The notes beneath the pieces were generated by a model that saw only the letters and a list, made by a program, of their open reading frames with translations, did not search any database and was not told the origin of the DNA. Positions 1 through 11,657 of a DNA stretch of 64,000 bases are shown here, piece after piece. Both the position numbers and the translations under genes were made by a program. Source of the DNA: Rana temporaria (lineage: Eukaryota > Chordata > Amphibia > Anura > Ranidae); NCBI RefSeq assembly GCF_905171775.1, contig NC_053494.1:160832956-160896955 (forward strand), in the 5' to 3' direction. The stretch's first letter is position 1; every line of letters starts with the position of its first letter.

Positions 1-275
1 TTGCAATGTATGTTCTCAGCTTTGCATATTTACCTTCATGTTGTTGGTGGAAAATGCTGCCTGGAAGACTTTTTTTTTTTTTTTTTAAATATCTCATTGC
101 TGGAAATCTTTTTTTCTGACATCCAGGGTGCTCTGTATAATATTACTCTATACTTTGAATATGAGAAACAGATTGTAGACATGTTACTTATATATATTTT
201 TTAAATTGAAAAGGGCCTGGGCTAATAAGCTTATCAAGTTTATAATATCATAAAATATAATATAATGTAATATAA
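1..275. other. AT-rich DNA, nothing recognised
   Basis: The stretch is AT-rich, with a T-run near 69-86 and TATAA-type low complexity towards its right end. No coding signal or known repeat was recognised. Confidence 0.5.
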
Positions 276-446
276 TACCGTATTTATCGGTGTATAACAC
301 GCACAGGGGTATAAAACGCACCCTAACTTTAAGAGGGAAGTTTCAGGAAAAAACTTTCCACAGCCCCCTGCGTATAACACACAGGCACAGTTTATCCTCT
401 ATTTTCAGGGTAACAAAGTGAGTGTTATACGCCAATAAATACAGTA
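276..446. mobile_element. MITE with ACCGTATTTATCGG-type inverted ends
   Basis: The left end reads TACCGTATTTATCGGTGTAT and the reverse complement of the right end reads TACTGTATTTATTGGCGTAT, so the inverted ends agree over about 28 bp including the motif TATAACACGCAC. It is about 171 bp with no coding capacity. Two relatives lie at 3294-3864 and 57868-57920, and a shorter one with the same end motif at 31749-31830. The superfamily is not certain from the sequence; TA-rich flanks fit several DNA transposon groups. Confidence 0.75.
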
Positions 447-468
447 TATAATAATATAGTTAATATTT

Positions 469-1425
469 TAATATGACATAATATCACAATATGTATTGTA
501 TATATTAAAAATAAAAGGTTCTTTTATTACATTACAGATGACCAGGAAGGCCAGATTTATCTTTTTTTTTTTTTTTTTTTAAATAAAGTATTTGTTTCAA
601 AAAAAAATTTGAAAACCAAGACATCAGTAAGTTTTTATTTAAATATATTTTAAATACACAACTGGTGAGCATGTCAAAGCAAACCTAATCAACAATAAAA
701 ATTATCTTTTAATATTACATAATATCACAATATGTATTGTATATATTATAAATAAAAGGATCTTTTATTACATTACAGATGCCCAGGAAGGCCAGATTTA
801 TCATTTTTTTTTTAAGAAAATAAAGTATTTGTTTCAAATGTATTTTTATGAAAACCAAGACATCAGTAAGTTTTTATTTAAATATATTTAAATACAAAAC
901 TGGTGAACATGTCAAAGAAAAGCTAATCAACAATAAAAATAATCTTTTAATATTACATAATATCACAATATGTATTGTATATATTATAAATAAAAGGTTC
1001 TTTTATTACATTACAGATGCCCAAAAAGGCCAGATTTTTTTTTTTAAAGAAAATAAAGTATTTGTTTCAAAAGTATTTTTTGAAAACCAAGACATGAGTA
1101 AGTTTTTATTTAAATATATTTTAAATACAAAACTGGTGAACATGTCAAAGCAAACCTAATCAACAATAAAAATAATCTTTTAATATGACATAATATCACA
1201 ATATGTATTGTATATATTATAAATAAAAAGTTATTTTATTACATTACAGATGACCAGGAAGGCCAGATTTATCTTTTTTTTTTTTTTTTTTAAGAAAATA
1301 AAGTATTTGTTTCAAAAGTATATTTTTGAAAACCAAGACATCAGTACGTTTTTATTTAAATATATTTTAAATACAAAACTGGTGAACATGTCAAAGCAAA
1401 CCTAACCAACAATAAAAATAATCTT
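469..1425. repeat. Tandem repeat, four copies of about 238 bp
   Basis: Four head-to-tail copies start near 469, 711, 949 and 1182. Each contains the landmarks ATAATATCACAATATG, TTACATTACAGATG, a T-run of 9 to 20 bases, an AAATAAAGTATTTG block and a CAAGACATCAGTAAG block. Copy lengths differ mostly through the T-run. The array is AT-rich and non-coding; the 103-codon frame at 848-1159 is a by-product of the repeat. Confidence 0.85.
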
Positions 1426-2856
1426 CTACCGTTGTCATTTATAGGATACCAACATAATACAAACAAAGGTTTGAATTTTGTCTTATATTAAGGAAGTGAT
1501 ACACAAAAAAAAAGTAAAGTTTTAAAAGAAGGATCAGTCAAATATACACTAAGGTGACAGTCATAGCCAGAAATAAAATGCGTGCGTAATCGTATATGTG
1601 TATCATAGATAGATAGGGAGATAGTTTGTTTAGAGCCGCCAGGACAATACCGGATGATGTCTAATTGATTGACACCGGTTATTGATCATTACATATTATT
1701 GATTGTTACATGGATAAAATCACAAGAAATAAGTCCACAAATGTAACCCTGCTTGGCTCACTCAGACAAAATCATATCTAACTATAGAGTTATCGTAGGC
1801 AGCGTGGCGATATATTGGGGAACACAAATTCTTCTTTGGAATTTTTATCTCTCCTATATTTAGTTTACAGAATTTGACCTCATAAATAAAGTATTTTCCT
1901 TTTCTCTCTCTTTTTTTTTGTGACATTATTGTACACTACCAACGATATCAGAGCAGGGGCTGTACTGTACTTACAGTAGACATTCAGTAGACATTCAGTT
2001 TGTACTCAAAGAACAAAGACTGTTTCAGTGACTAGGACCACAGAAAAGGATGACTAATGGAATATTAAATGAGCCAGCATGGTGCAGTTCACTTTGCATC
2101 CACTAGGCTGCACTGTGACACTAAGAATACTTATGCAAAATAAGCTGGTGCTGTACTTATCATGACCCTTTGCAATATACTGAAATTTGAATAGCTTCTG
2201 TATTTTACAAATCATGCTGCTCTTTGTGTGACGTCGCTCTACATATAAAGAGACGGAGAAGGCTGCGTAAAGGCACATATTTAAACATGTAAATAGACAA
2301 AATCATCACAAAGTGGCGATTTTCAGCGAGCATCCAACATTTTTAATGCAATTCAAAAAATCAATATGCCTTCTAGCAAGGCAAGGCAGACTGCCATAAC
2401 TCCTGCTGAATCTTCTGCGAAAATGAATGGATTACAAAAGAAATGTTTCCTTTCTATCTATAAATAAAAGGAGTCTTTGGTTTTCTGCGCACGGCGCTAG
2501 CAATGATGTCAGCACATTGGACATTTGCATAGCCGCTCACGCCCTGCAGAATGGGGATTTTTAAAGGCACAGGGTATGCTCAGAGCAGTTATGTCATGTG
2601 GATCCGGACGACAGACTTGAGGAATGCCTTCAAATATTATTCTGCTGTTTTTATTACAGCAGAAGGATGGATTCCAGAGATCAGGATACTGACAATGGAG
2701 ATAACTGCTCAGAATGAGATAATCCATAACTGCTCAGAATGAGATATACTGAGTATAGCTATACAGTATACAAATAATCTAAGCACTGGCAGACTTTAGG
2801 AAATTGGGTATTTTCAATAGGTAGGAAACTGCTGTGTGTCAAACTACTTCTTTCTG
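1426..2856. other. No gene recognised; largely single-copy in this window
   Basis: No exon-like conservation or transposon end is evident. The only internal structure seen is a short direct repeat, ACTGCTCAGAATGAGATA, occurring twice near 2704-2746. Frames of 60 to 75 codons here look like chance. Confidence 0.4.
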
Positions 2857-3293
2857 TTAAAGTGTTACTAAACCCAGGACCCTGCATTCACTATATCCGA
2901 TCTCCCACAGTACACAGAACATGGAAATGTAATTATTTTAGGAAATATAAACTGCTAAATACCTTTTCTCATCAGCGGTTAGAGCAGTCTTGTGACCTCT
3001 ACCAGTGTTTGGTTAAAGCTTGTAGGAGGAGTTTTCATTCTCCCCTGATTGTCCTATGAGGCTGCTGTCTAGACCAGGGGTGTCCAAACTTTTTTCAAAG
3101 AGGGCCAGATTTGATGAAGTGAACATGCGTGAGGGCCGACCATTTTGCCTGACATTCTTTGACTCATTAAAAATTTGGTTCAAGTGTGTTTGTCAGAGCA
3201 CTGCTCAACAAGAATTCTCTCGCTTTTGTGGCCCCAACGAATCCCCTAGTGCCGCTCAGGACTAAGGATGAGCTTGGGCTTGTTATTGGTATA

Positions 3294-3864
3294 TACTGTA
3301 TTTATTGGTGTATAACACGCACCTTCACTTTAAGAGGGAAGTTTCAGGAAAAAAATTAAATTTTAAATAAAAGAACTGTGAAGCAAAATAATTGATGCAG
3401 CCTCACCATTGCCATGAATGCTGCCTCCCCATTGCCATGAATGCAGCCTCCCCATTGCCGTCAGTGCAGCCTCCCCATTGCCGTCAGTGCAGCCTCCCCA
3501 TTGCCGTCAGTGCAGCCTCCCAATTGCCGTCAGTGCAGCCTCCCCATTGCCAGCAGTGCAGCCTCCCCATTGCCAGCAGTGCAGCCTGATCCATTCCCAT
3601 CTGCAGCCTCAAAGGGGACATTGGGGTGGTGGGACGAGCGCCAACAGATTACATACAGGGGAATCTCCTGTTTACTTGGTGGCCTTTTTAATACAAAGTC
3701 CCACCTCCTATGATAGACATAACGTCATCCAATGGCAGCCCAGGAGACGGGACTTTCTAGTACGGATGCCACTGAGTAAACGGGAGATTCTCCTGTATGT
3801 AATCTGACGGCGCTCGTTCTGCCCCCTCCCTGTCCCCTCTGAGGTAGCACTGATGAATACAGTA
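3294..3864. mobile_element. ACCGTATTT-type MITE nested in the hAT
   Basis: The left end TACTGTATTTATTGGTGTAT is followed by the same AACACGCACC and TTTAAGAGGGAAG blocks as the copy at 276-446. The right end is reduced to ATACAGTA near 3859-3864, so much of the right inverted arm is lost. The interior carries a 23-bp minisatellite (3390-3600) and two inverted blocks around 3640-3810 containing GGAATCTCCTGTTTAC-like and GTAAACGGGAGATTC-like arms. Confidence 0.65.
3390..3600. repeat. Minisatellite, about 23-bp unit
   Basis: About nine imperfect units related to CAGCCTCCCCATTGCCGTCA run through this interval, varying at the GTCAGTG/ATGAATG/AGCAGTG positions. All three forward frames are open through most of it, which explains three overlapping frames of 65 to 129 codons that should not be called genes. 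Confidence 0.9.
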
Positions 3865-4288
3865 TATATCTTTAGTGGCCCAAGGGGCCGCAAAATATAT
3901 ATATATCTAAATTACCAGGGGGCCACATTAAACCGGAACAAGGGCTGAAATCGGCCCTCGGGCTGGACTTTGGACATGCCTGGTCTAGACAGTGCTGATT
4001 GGTATGTGCTGATCTCATGCACTCTCCCAAGAAAAAAAAAACTTTCTAGCAATACACAGCAAACTGAGCATTTGCAGCTTGTCCCCTAGCCTGTGTACGA
4101 TCAGGAGATATATTGGGGAAATGGAAGTGGAGGATCAGAGGTGACAGAATCAAACAGCCTTTTTACACAATACAAAGGATTAACCTCACAATGACTGTAA
4201 CAAACATACTTTACTGCATATACAGACTGATTTTACTGTTGTGGGTTTAGTAACAATTTAATTCTGTTAAGGGAAGATCTATAATTAA

Positions 4289-5192
4289 AGCGGAGTTCCA
4301 CCCAAAAATGGAACTTCCGCTTTTCAGAATCCTCCCCCCTCCGGTGTCACATTTGGCACCTTTCAGGGGGGAGGAGAGAGCAGATATCTGTGTAATCCAA
4401 GTATTTGCTCCCACTTCCGGCATAGATAATCGCGGCAACCTATGCCATGTCCGGCACCTTCTATGTCGGGGATAAGCAATTAGCGGACCTCCAGCTGTTG
4501 CCAAACTACAAGTCCCATCATGCCTCTGCCTCTGGGTGTCATGCTTGATGCTGTCAGAGTCTCGCTATGCCTCATGGGACTTGTTGTTTAGCAACATCTG
4601 GAGGTCCGCTAATTGCTTATCCCTGTTCTATGTCGTCCCACCGCTGTCTTTTGGGAGACACACAGGTCCAAGAAGACAGCAGGGAACTAGTAAGATCGCG
4701 CAGCGCGACTCGCGCATGCGCAATAGGGAGCCAGGAAGCGAAGCCGCACCGAAGATGGCGGCGCCTCCACCGAGAGTCGAGGGACAGATTGGCTTCGGGT
4801 GCCGACGTCGCAGGCACCCAGGACAGGTAAGTGTCCATACATTAAAATAAAAAATATATATTATATTTAAAAATTAATAATTTGGTGGAACTCATGTAAT
4901 TTTTTTTTTAGGGGGGGAGTCGACACGCTCTTTTTAGAGGCATCCAGCTCCCAGGGCTCTGCGGAACCGCAAGGACGTTCTCCTCTCCCTCCTCCCTCCC
5001 TGCAATCTTCTGGGATGCGTCACAGGTCTCAGAAGATTGCCCGGTCATTCAAAGCACGCAGCACGGCTTGCGCATGCGCAGTGCGTGCCCGGCTGTGAAG
5101 CCACAGCCGGATGCCCACAGTAAGAATTAAGAAGTAACCCTTTTTGTAGCTGCTGACTTATATATATTTTTTTTTTCCGGTGGAAATCTGCT
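4289..5192. mobile_element. TTAA-flanked element with AGCGGAGTTCCACCC ends
   Basis: TTAA at 4285-4288 precedes AGCGGAGTTCCACCC, which folds back at once on GGAACTTCCGCTTTT (4309-4324). The right end GGTGGAAATCTGCT is followed by TTAA at 5193-5196. The interior has GC-rich blocks and a nested hAT at 4467-4625. It is non-coding; the frames of 85 to 104 codons are not conserved proteins I recognise. TTAA flanks fit T2/Kolobok-like or piggyBac-like mobilisation. Confidence 0.75.
4467..4625. mobile_element. Small palindromic hAT MITE, exact 8-bp TSD
   Basis: The 159-bp element starts CGGGGATAAGCAATTAGCGG and its right end, reverse-complemented, starts CAGGGATAAGCAATTAGCGG. The two arms match over about 60 bp. 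The 8-mer TTCTATGT flanks it on both sides (4459-4466 and 4626-4633). The inner arm includes the CTACAAGTCCCATCATGCC motif. Confidence 0.92.
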
Positions 5193-5210
5193 TTAAAGAT
5201 CGTAATTTAA

Positions 5211-5549
5211 AGCGGACCTTCAGTCATTTTAAATATGCTGCCCTTGATGTTTTAACTTTGGATAGTAAAATACCTTATACAGCCCACTTCTTGTTACTTG
5301 TCTGATTAGCCTAGGCTTATGACATTAAGCACAGCTCTCTCACTGACTCTTGTGAGAGTATGCCAGGAAGGGAGGGGGGTGAGTCATAAGAGGGCCAATG
5401 AAAGCTGCAGAGCTGGAGGTTTGCCTCTGTGTGTCTGTGTAAATCCAGGAAGTGAACAGGTAGCAGTTTCAGCTGCCCACAGTTAAAATGGTTGCAGCCA
5501 GACTCAGTGGAGGGAGATTTCTGCAGTATATTTGGCAAGTACAGAATCA
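5211..5549 (+). mobile_element. TTAA-flanked MITE fragment (AGCGGACCTTCAGTCA end), right side lost
   Basis: TTAA at 5207-5210 is followed by AGCGGACCTTCAGTCATTTT, a T2-like terminus close to the neighbouring AGCGGAG type. No matching right end is present before the inverted TTAACC element begins near 5550, so this copy is truncated. Confidence 0.5.
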
Positions 5550-6462
5550 CAGCCGATTGGCTGCTCCTCTGACAAGGGGGGTTTGTGCTGATTGATTATC
5601 AGCACAGCTCCCCCTGAGGATGCCCACTGGACCACCAGGGATGCCCACTGGACCACCAGGGATTCCACTAGATCACCAGGGATTTAAATCAAAGGTATGC
5701 CACCCTAGACCACCTGGGATGACGCATAATGGATGCCAATCAGTGCCACAATGGATGCCAATCAGTGCCCACAATGGGCTTATTGGCAGGCATAGTTTGG
5801 CACTGATTGGCATCCATTAGTACAACACATTAGTTAGTGCCCATCTATGCCCATCCATGCCGCCTATCAGTGCCCATCCATGCCGCTTATCAGTGCCCAT
5901 CCATGCCACCTATCAGTGCACATACGTGTTGCCTATCCCTGCCCATCCGTGCCGCCTATCCCTGCCCATCCGTGCCGCCTATCCCTGCCCATCCGTGTCG
6001 CCTATCTGTGCCCATCTGTGCCACCTATCCGTGCCGCCCATCAGTGCCCATCCGTGCCGCCCATCAGTGCCGCATATTGGTGCCCATCATCAATGCCACC
6101 ACATCAGTGCCACCTCATCGGTGCCCATCAGTGCCACCTTATCAGTGCCAGTCAGTGCAGTACCATCAGTGCCCATTAGTGAAGGAGAAAACGTACTTAT
6201 TTACAATGTTTTATAACGGGGGGAAATTTTTTTTTTTTTTCTAAATTTTCGGTCATTTTTTATTTTTTTTTGCAGAAAATAAAAATCCCATAGGTGATCA
6301 AATACCACCAAAAGAAAGCTCTATTTGTGGGTACAAAATGATAAAAATTTTGTTTGGGTACAGAGTAGCATGATCGCGCAATTGTAATTTAAAGTGCAAC
6401 AGCACTGAAAGCTAAAAATTGGTCTGGGTGGGAAGGTGTATAAGTGCCCTGTATGGAAGTGG
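5550..6462 (-). mobile_element. TTAACC element, inverted and truncated, with minisatellite
   Basis: Read on the minus strand, the element begins after TTAA (6463-6466) with CCACTTCCATACAGGGCACT and the block AGAGCTTTCTTTTGGTGGTA, the same order as the full copies at 40660-41813 and 43559-44856. It then runs into GGGCACTGAT-type minisatellite and a CCCTGGTGGTCC block, and stops near 5550. The terminal hairpin block of the family is missing. Confidence 0.8.
5837..6185. repeat. Minisatellite inside the TTAACC element
   Basis: Repeated units on the plus strand read roughly TGCCCATCCATGCCGCCTAT with CAGTGCC variants. It is open in three forward frames (135, 110 and 119 codons), giving low-complexity proline-, serine-, cysteine- and histidine-rich translations. 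These are products of the repeat and not genes. Confidence 0.9.
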
Positions 6463-6466
6463 TTAA

Positions 6467-7453
6467 ATAAATAAAGAACCTCTTTCTTGTTATAGAAAAG
6501 ATTAATGCGTAAGTGTAACACTGCCTTTGTCCCCAGGTGGAAGGAGCCATCATTGTTCAGGAAATATCTGGGGTCAGTATTTAAATCCTAGACTGAGATT
6601 CTGGCTCAGAGATGACAGTCATAAAAATTCTGGTGCCTTTCAGTCCTTGTCCACAACTGTCTGACACAGATCCGATCCCTACTGATCACTGAGGAAAGAC
6701 TGAGGAAATGTAGTCATCAATGAGTTAACTACGGACATCATCTCAGCCAAGACAAACTCACTTGCCTGGAGCTCAAGAACTGATAAAAGATAAAATGTAG
6801 AGCTTATTTGAAAGAAATATGGTTGCACATTTTGACATATCAGGAATTAATGAAAGCGATTGGAAAAAGAGCAGTCCTGATCCTTCCCTTCTGGGGTCCC
6901 CAACCGGCGCTCCTGGCTCCTCTTCTTCTCGATGTGCCACCATAGAAAGTCACTTGTTATTGTGGCACACCTGCAGGCTTGATCCATAGCCACAGACAGC
7001 GCGGCTCAACCTCACCCCCCCCACTGCCTCATCACAGGATTTGACTGACAGCTGTAGGAGCCAATGGCAAAGCTTGTGAAAGCAGGGAGAGGCATTATAG
7101 AGGAGCACAAGTGAGGAATTGGGGGGGGGGGGGGGATTAATGCGGACATGTAATGTTGTTGAAAAATCAACTTTGAACTCCTGTGCGAACTGGCACAGGG
7201 CTCCTTAGCCAAACTACAAGTCTTTCTGCAGCTCAATTGATAGAAGATACAATATTTTGTGGATTTCATTTTTCTCAGTAGTAAATACCTCCCAACATTT
7301 TCAGATGGGACTGAGGGACACCTACTAGCAAACCTATGTAGGCATAGGACACGCCCCCCTACCACTCCCTTTAAAGGGGATATAACCCCAAAAAAGTTTA
7401 TTTAAATACACAAGTGCTTTTTTTTTAACACTAATATTCCTTTATATTGGCTT
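6467..7453. other. No gene; fragments of dispersed repeats
   Basis: Most of this interval shows nothing recognisable. Around 6870-6960 a CTCCTGGCTCCTCTTCTTCTCG-like block, and around 7285-7400 a block with CTCCCAACATTTTCAGATGG and ACACGCCCCCCTACC, have the look of dispersed repeat fragments. A G14-type homopolymer lies near 7121-7134. Confidence 0.35.
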
Positions 7454-7457
7454 TTAA

Positions 7458-9330
7458 CCACTTCAAAACCGCACACCGTCATATGACGTCCAAAAAGAGG
7501 ATCTCTTATCCCGGGTGGACGTCATATGACGTCCTGTACTTTGTGCGGTGATATCTGAATGATGCCTGCACCTAGAGGCATCATTCAGATATCATATTGT
7601 TCTGGCGGCGATCCTGCACACAATAAGAATGATCATAGCGGCGGTTCTGCTGCTTGATCGTTCCTATAGGCGGCGGGAGGGGACATCCCCCTCCCGCCGC
7701 CATCTGGTGCTTCTCCGGGCTCTCCCGTGCCATCGGGGGCCCGGAGAGATGATCGCCGTGCGCCAGATGGGAGGCATAGAGATGACTGGTGACCGTCGGA
7801 TGCCCAGGCGCGATGTGATGACGTCACGCCCGGGTACCCGTAAGTAAACAAACCGCAATTGCGGCTAGTAAGAATGAGATCTGTGAATTTTTTTTCACGA
7901 TATCATTCTTTCCAGCCTGGTGGAGAGATGTGGGGTCTTATTGACCCCCCATCTCTCCTTAAAGAGGACCTGTCACACACTTTTCCTACTACAAGGGATG
8001 TTTACATTCCTTGTAATAGGAATAAAAGCGATCTAAAAAAAAAATGTAAAAAAGGGTAAAAAATAAATAAATATGTAAAAAACAATTAAAACGCCCCTGT
8101 CCCCGGTAGCTCGCGCTCAGAAGCGAACGCACACATAAGTCCCGCCCACGTATGTAAACGTCGTTCAAACCACACATGTGAGGTGTCGCCACGTGCATTA
8201 GAGCATGAACCTAAAAATGTATATATAACTAAAGACAAAGCATTTTTTTTTTTTAAGTGATTGAACCCTTGTCAAGTTTTTATTGTTATTTGTGTCCCCA
8301 TTGAGGAGATTCACGCTCTCTATTTGTTTTGTTTACCGTTATCACTGAAAGAAAAAGTGAAATCTCACATAATCTTCCAATGGGAACACTAGTTCTGGTG
8401 ACCCTGATGACAACCAGGGATTCCCTAACTTTGGAGGGATTTCCTCTTGCTTCCTGTTTTGACTATGGGACAGGAAGTAAAACAGAAATCTCCCCAATGA
8501 GACACAGATGGCAAAAAAAAAAAAAAAATTGAAATGACAAATTTTCCTTTTTTTTTTTTTTTTTTGCATTTAAGCCTAAATATGAGATCTGAGGTCTTTT
8601 TGACCCCAGATCTCATATTTAAGAGGACCTGTCATGCTTTTTTCTATTACAAGATAGGATGTTTACATTCCTTGTAATAGGAATAAAAGTGATCATTTTT
8701 TTTTTTATATTTTAGTGTAAAAAATAATAAAATCAATAAAATAAAATAAGAAAACAAAAACATTTTTTTTTAAAGCGCCCCGTCCTGACGAGCTCGCGCG
8801 CAGAAGCGAACGCATACGCGAGTAGCGCCCGCATATGAAAACGGTGTTCAAATCACACAAGTGAGGTATCGCCGCGATCGTTAGAGCGAGAGCAATATTT
8901 ATAGCCCTCGAGCTACTCTGTAGCTCAAAAAATGCAACTTATAGAATTTTTTAAACGTCGCCTATCTAGATTTTTAAGGGTAAAAGTTTGACGCCATGCC
9001 ACGAGCGGGCGCAATTTTAAAGCGTGACATGTTGGGTATCATTTTACTCGGCGTAACATTATCTTTCACAATATATAAAAAAATTGGGCCAAATTTATTG
9101 TTGTCTTATTTTTTAATTCAAAAAAGTGAATTTTTTCCAAAAAAAGTGCGCTTGTAAGACTGCTGCGCAAATACGGTGTGACAAAAAGTATTGCGATGAC
9201 CGCCATTTTATTCTCTAGGGTGCTAGAAAAAAAATCTATTGTTTGGGCGTTTTAAGTAATTTTCTAGCAGAAAAAACTGTTTTAGTCTTGCAAACACCAA
9301 ATCTGAAAAACACCTAAGGTCTTTAAGTGG
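7458..9330 (+). mobile_element. Long TTAACC element with internal duplication and hairpins
   Basis: TTAA at 7454-7457 precedes CCACTTCAAAACCGCAC, and GGTCTTTAAGTGG is followed by TTAA at 9331-9334. At 1873 bp it is the longest of its type here. Several near-perfect hairpins occur: 7518-7533, around 7550-7600 (TGATATCTGAATGATGCCT arms), around 7673-7700, 7921-7957 and 8578-8622. The segment 7860-8200 is echoed by 8580-8890 (AAGAGGACCTGTCA, TTTACATTCCTTGTAATAGG and AGAAGCGAACGCA blocks), so the middle is an internal duplication or two related copies. An unrelated fragment with CTTCCTGTTTTGACTATGGG separates them (8281-8560). Confidence 0.75.
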
Positions 9331-9334
9331 TTAA

Positions 9335-10466
9335 AGTGACAACCCCCAAATGGGGGAACACATATATATAAGTGAATAGTTGATTATCGTGCAAAGAAAG
9401 TCCATAAGTGAAATAGATAAAATGCTTGAAGGATGATTCAGCTTAATGAATAGAGATTTCCACCTTCACCAAAACAGGATAAATCACCATATAAGTGCTC
9501 ATGGATGGCACCTTACCGCAGGCTGTTGACCACTCTAATTAAAAAGAAGTCAAATTAGGCATAGGTAAAAAATCAGATTCCAGGCTAGGTTCTTGCTGTC
9601 TTGATACTGCCACAAGGATTTAGCAGCACAGTCATAAAGAGCTCTCCTCCTTTAATACTTTTGTCCAGTTCAGTGGGACCACCAGGATACTCTTTATAGA
9701 AGATGGTGTGTATAAATAAACCACAGGTTTGTCGAGGCAAGACCTTCTTAATCATGTATACCTGTAAATAGTGTATACTATTAACGCGTCGGATGGGAGA
9801 GCACTTGCAACGCTATCTAAGCTAGCTTTACACTATGAGGCTTCACCCTTGTCTCATATGATCCTTGAATACATGGAGTTTGTCACCACAAGCGTATTAA
9901 GACATGCTGTTTGAAACCTCCACACGTCATTATTCCTGCACAAGCTTCCTTGATCTCTGTAATAGGGATCCATCTGATCTGGTAAGAGGCCACTGGTATT
10001 CACGGAGTGGAATATATTTACACATTAATTTGTCACTTTTTATCAAGTGTGTGTATTTACTAATGGACTTTTTACATAATCAATTCCTTTTCATTTACAC
10101 ATTGGAATTTTCAACAATGCACTTTGTTGTTGTACTTTTTAATTTTTGTATCACCAATGATGAATTTGTAATCAGAATATATTCACATGTATATTTGTGT
10201 CTGAACACTTAGGAAGAAACATCAATTCACTCTCATAGTGTGTTAAATTGGTTTATTATCACATCAGTTTATTTAAAGGAACAGAGCACCATTAGCTATT
10301 TTTGTTAGTGTCAAAGATTGCCTGGCCTTTCCTACCTCCCGGACATTTTTAATGGTCACTGAGGCAGCTCATAATACTGATGGGCCATTATGAATATAAG
10401 AGGTGTGACTAGCCACAGGCTGTGACTCAGTGTTGTAGCACTTGACTGTCAGAATGACTTTCCATT
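9335..10466. other. No gene recognised
   Basis: This stretch contains short hints of a dispersed repeat around 9770-9860 (an ACGCGTCGGATGGG block). The 102-codon frame at 9904-10212 has no family I recognise and is flanked by no splice or promoter signal I can defend. Confidence 0.35.
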
Positions 10467-10655
10467 AACGCCTCATCCGCACGGATGTACTACAGCATAC
10501 ACCCTTTGCGAGGGCCATGTTCACCCACACAGAGATGCACAGGTGTTCCATGCATCCCCATGCAGACAGTCCCATTCATGTCAATTGGGACGCAGTGGCT
10601 TGGGGTAAACATGGCCCTTGCACAGGTGTACGTTGTAGTACGTCCATGAGTAAAA
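10467..10655. mobile_element. Palindromic MITE of about 190 bp
   Basis: The arms are about 55 bp each. The left arm has GGATGTACTACAGCATACAC and GCGAGGGCCATGTTCACCC; the right arm, reverse-complemented, has GGACGTACTACAACGTACAC and GCAAGGGCCATGTTTACCC. There is no coding content and no clear target-site duplication. Confidence 0.7.
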
Positions 10656-10978
10656 GGTCTAACTTACATATAAAAGGGTGTTAAAGCTCCTTCAGGTATG
10701 TGCAGACATCTCGAGCCTGTATTTTATACTTGCAGCATTGTTTTCCCCGGTTTGGAGACAGTTTCAATAAAAACATGCCATTAAAACATTTTATATTATA
10801 TATATATTATATTATAACATTTATTGGAATGGTGTAAGCTTTAAGGCAGTTGCTTTTAGCTTGCCTGCAACTGGATGACTCTGTTGCCATTATGGCATGG
10901 TAAGGGGAAAATTATAAGCAGGTGTTAGCTTCCCTTTTAGAGAAAACCCCCTGTAGTGATGTAATGAGTGGAGATAGT

Positions 10979-11586
10979 GGGCCAGATTCACAGAAAAAGT
11001 ACGCCGGAGTATCTGCTGATACTCTGGCGTACTTTCAAATTTGCTGCGTCGTATCTTTATTTGTAATTCACAAACAAAGATACAACGGCTTTTGGCTAAG
11101 ATCCGACAGGCGTACGGCTTCGTACGCCTTCGGATCTTAGGATGCAATACTTCGGCGACCGCTGGGTGGAGTTTGCGTCGTTTTCCACGTCGGCTATGCA
11201 AATTAGCTGTTTACGACGATGCACAAAGGTACGCGCGTTCGTCGCATTCTCTTAAGTCGTCGCTAGTCGGCTTTTCGCGTCACAAAGTTACGGCTGATAT
11301 TTAGGTGGTGTAACAATAGACAGCCCATGTTAAAGTATGGCCGTCGTTCCCGTGTCGAATTTCAATTTTTTATTTTTTTTTGCGTAAGTCGTCCGGGAAT
11401 ACGAAAGTACGTTACGCATGTCGCCGTTCAAAACATTACGTCGGGGCGGCGTCATTTCGCGCAAAGCACGGCGGGAAATTTCAAAATGGAGCATGCTCAG
11501 TATGTCCAGCGCGGGAACGAAAACTTGCGGCGGAGTAACGTAAAAGGGATGGGTTACGCCGCCGTAATTGTTCGTGAATCTGGTCC
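10979..11586. mobile_element. MITE with GGGCCAGATTCAC inverted ends
   Basis: The ends are GGGCCAGATTCAC and GTGAATCTGGTCC. The interior is CpG-rich, with repeated TACG/CGTA words and hairpins such as AAGATCCGACAGGCGTACGG against its partner near 11120-11140. Three-base flanks AGT occur on both sides. Relatives are at 29614-30307 and 31985-32919. Frames of 72 to 103 codons inside are opened by the lack of AT-rich stops, not by selection. Confidence 0.75.
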
Positions 11587-11657
11587 AGTGTTCCTATAAA
11601 TGCTACCTGTAGGTGGGACCCAGGTCTTTTGAGGCATGGGAGCAGGACACCCTAGAT

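Larger units (their letters stand above)
3075..3982. mobile_element. Non-autonomous hAT element with exact 8-bp TSD
   Basis: The element begins CAGGGGTGTCCAAACTTT and its right end, reverse-complemented, reads CAGGCATGTCCAAAGTCC. It is flanked by the identical 8-mer GTCTAGAC at 3067-3074 and 3983-3990, which is the duplication length of hAT transposases. It lacks a transposase frame. A further MITE with a minisatellite (3294-3864) sits inside it, so the order of events is T2-like element, then hAT, then inner MITE. Confidence 0.92.
2861..4257. mobile_element. T2-like MITE (TTAAAGTGTTACTAAACCC ends) carrying a nested hAT
   Basis: The left end TTAA-AGTGTTACTAAACCC (TTAA at 2857-2860) matches the reverse complement of the right end GGGTTTAGTAACAAT-TTAA (TTAA at 4258-4261). 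TTAA flanks with TTAAAG-type termini resemble the T2 family of MITEs described in Xenopus. About 900 bp of the interior is a later hAT insertion (3075-3982). The 9-mer TTCTGTTAA occurs immediately left of the element (2852-2860) and again at 4262-4270. Confidence 0.75.

Noticed and set aside
5837..6244. Three overlapping proline- and cysteine-rich frames as a keratin-associated or similar protein
   Set aside because: They arise from a transposon minisatellite read in three frames.
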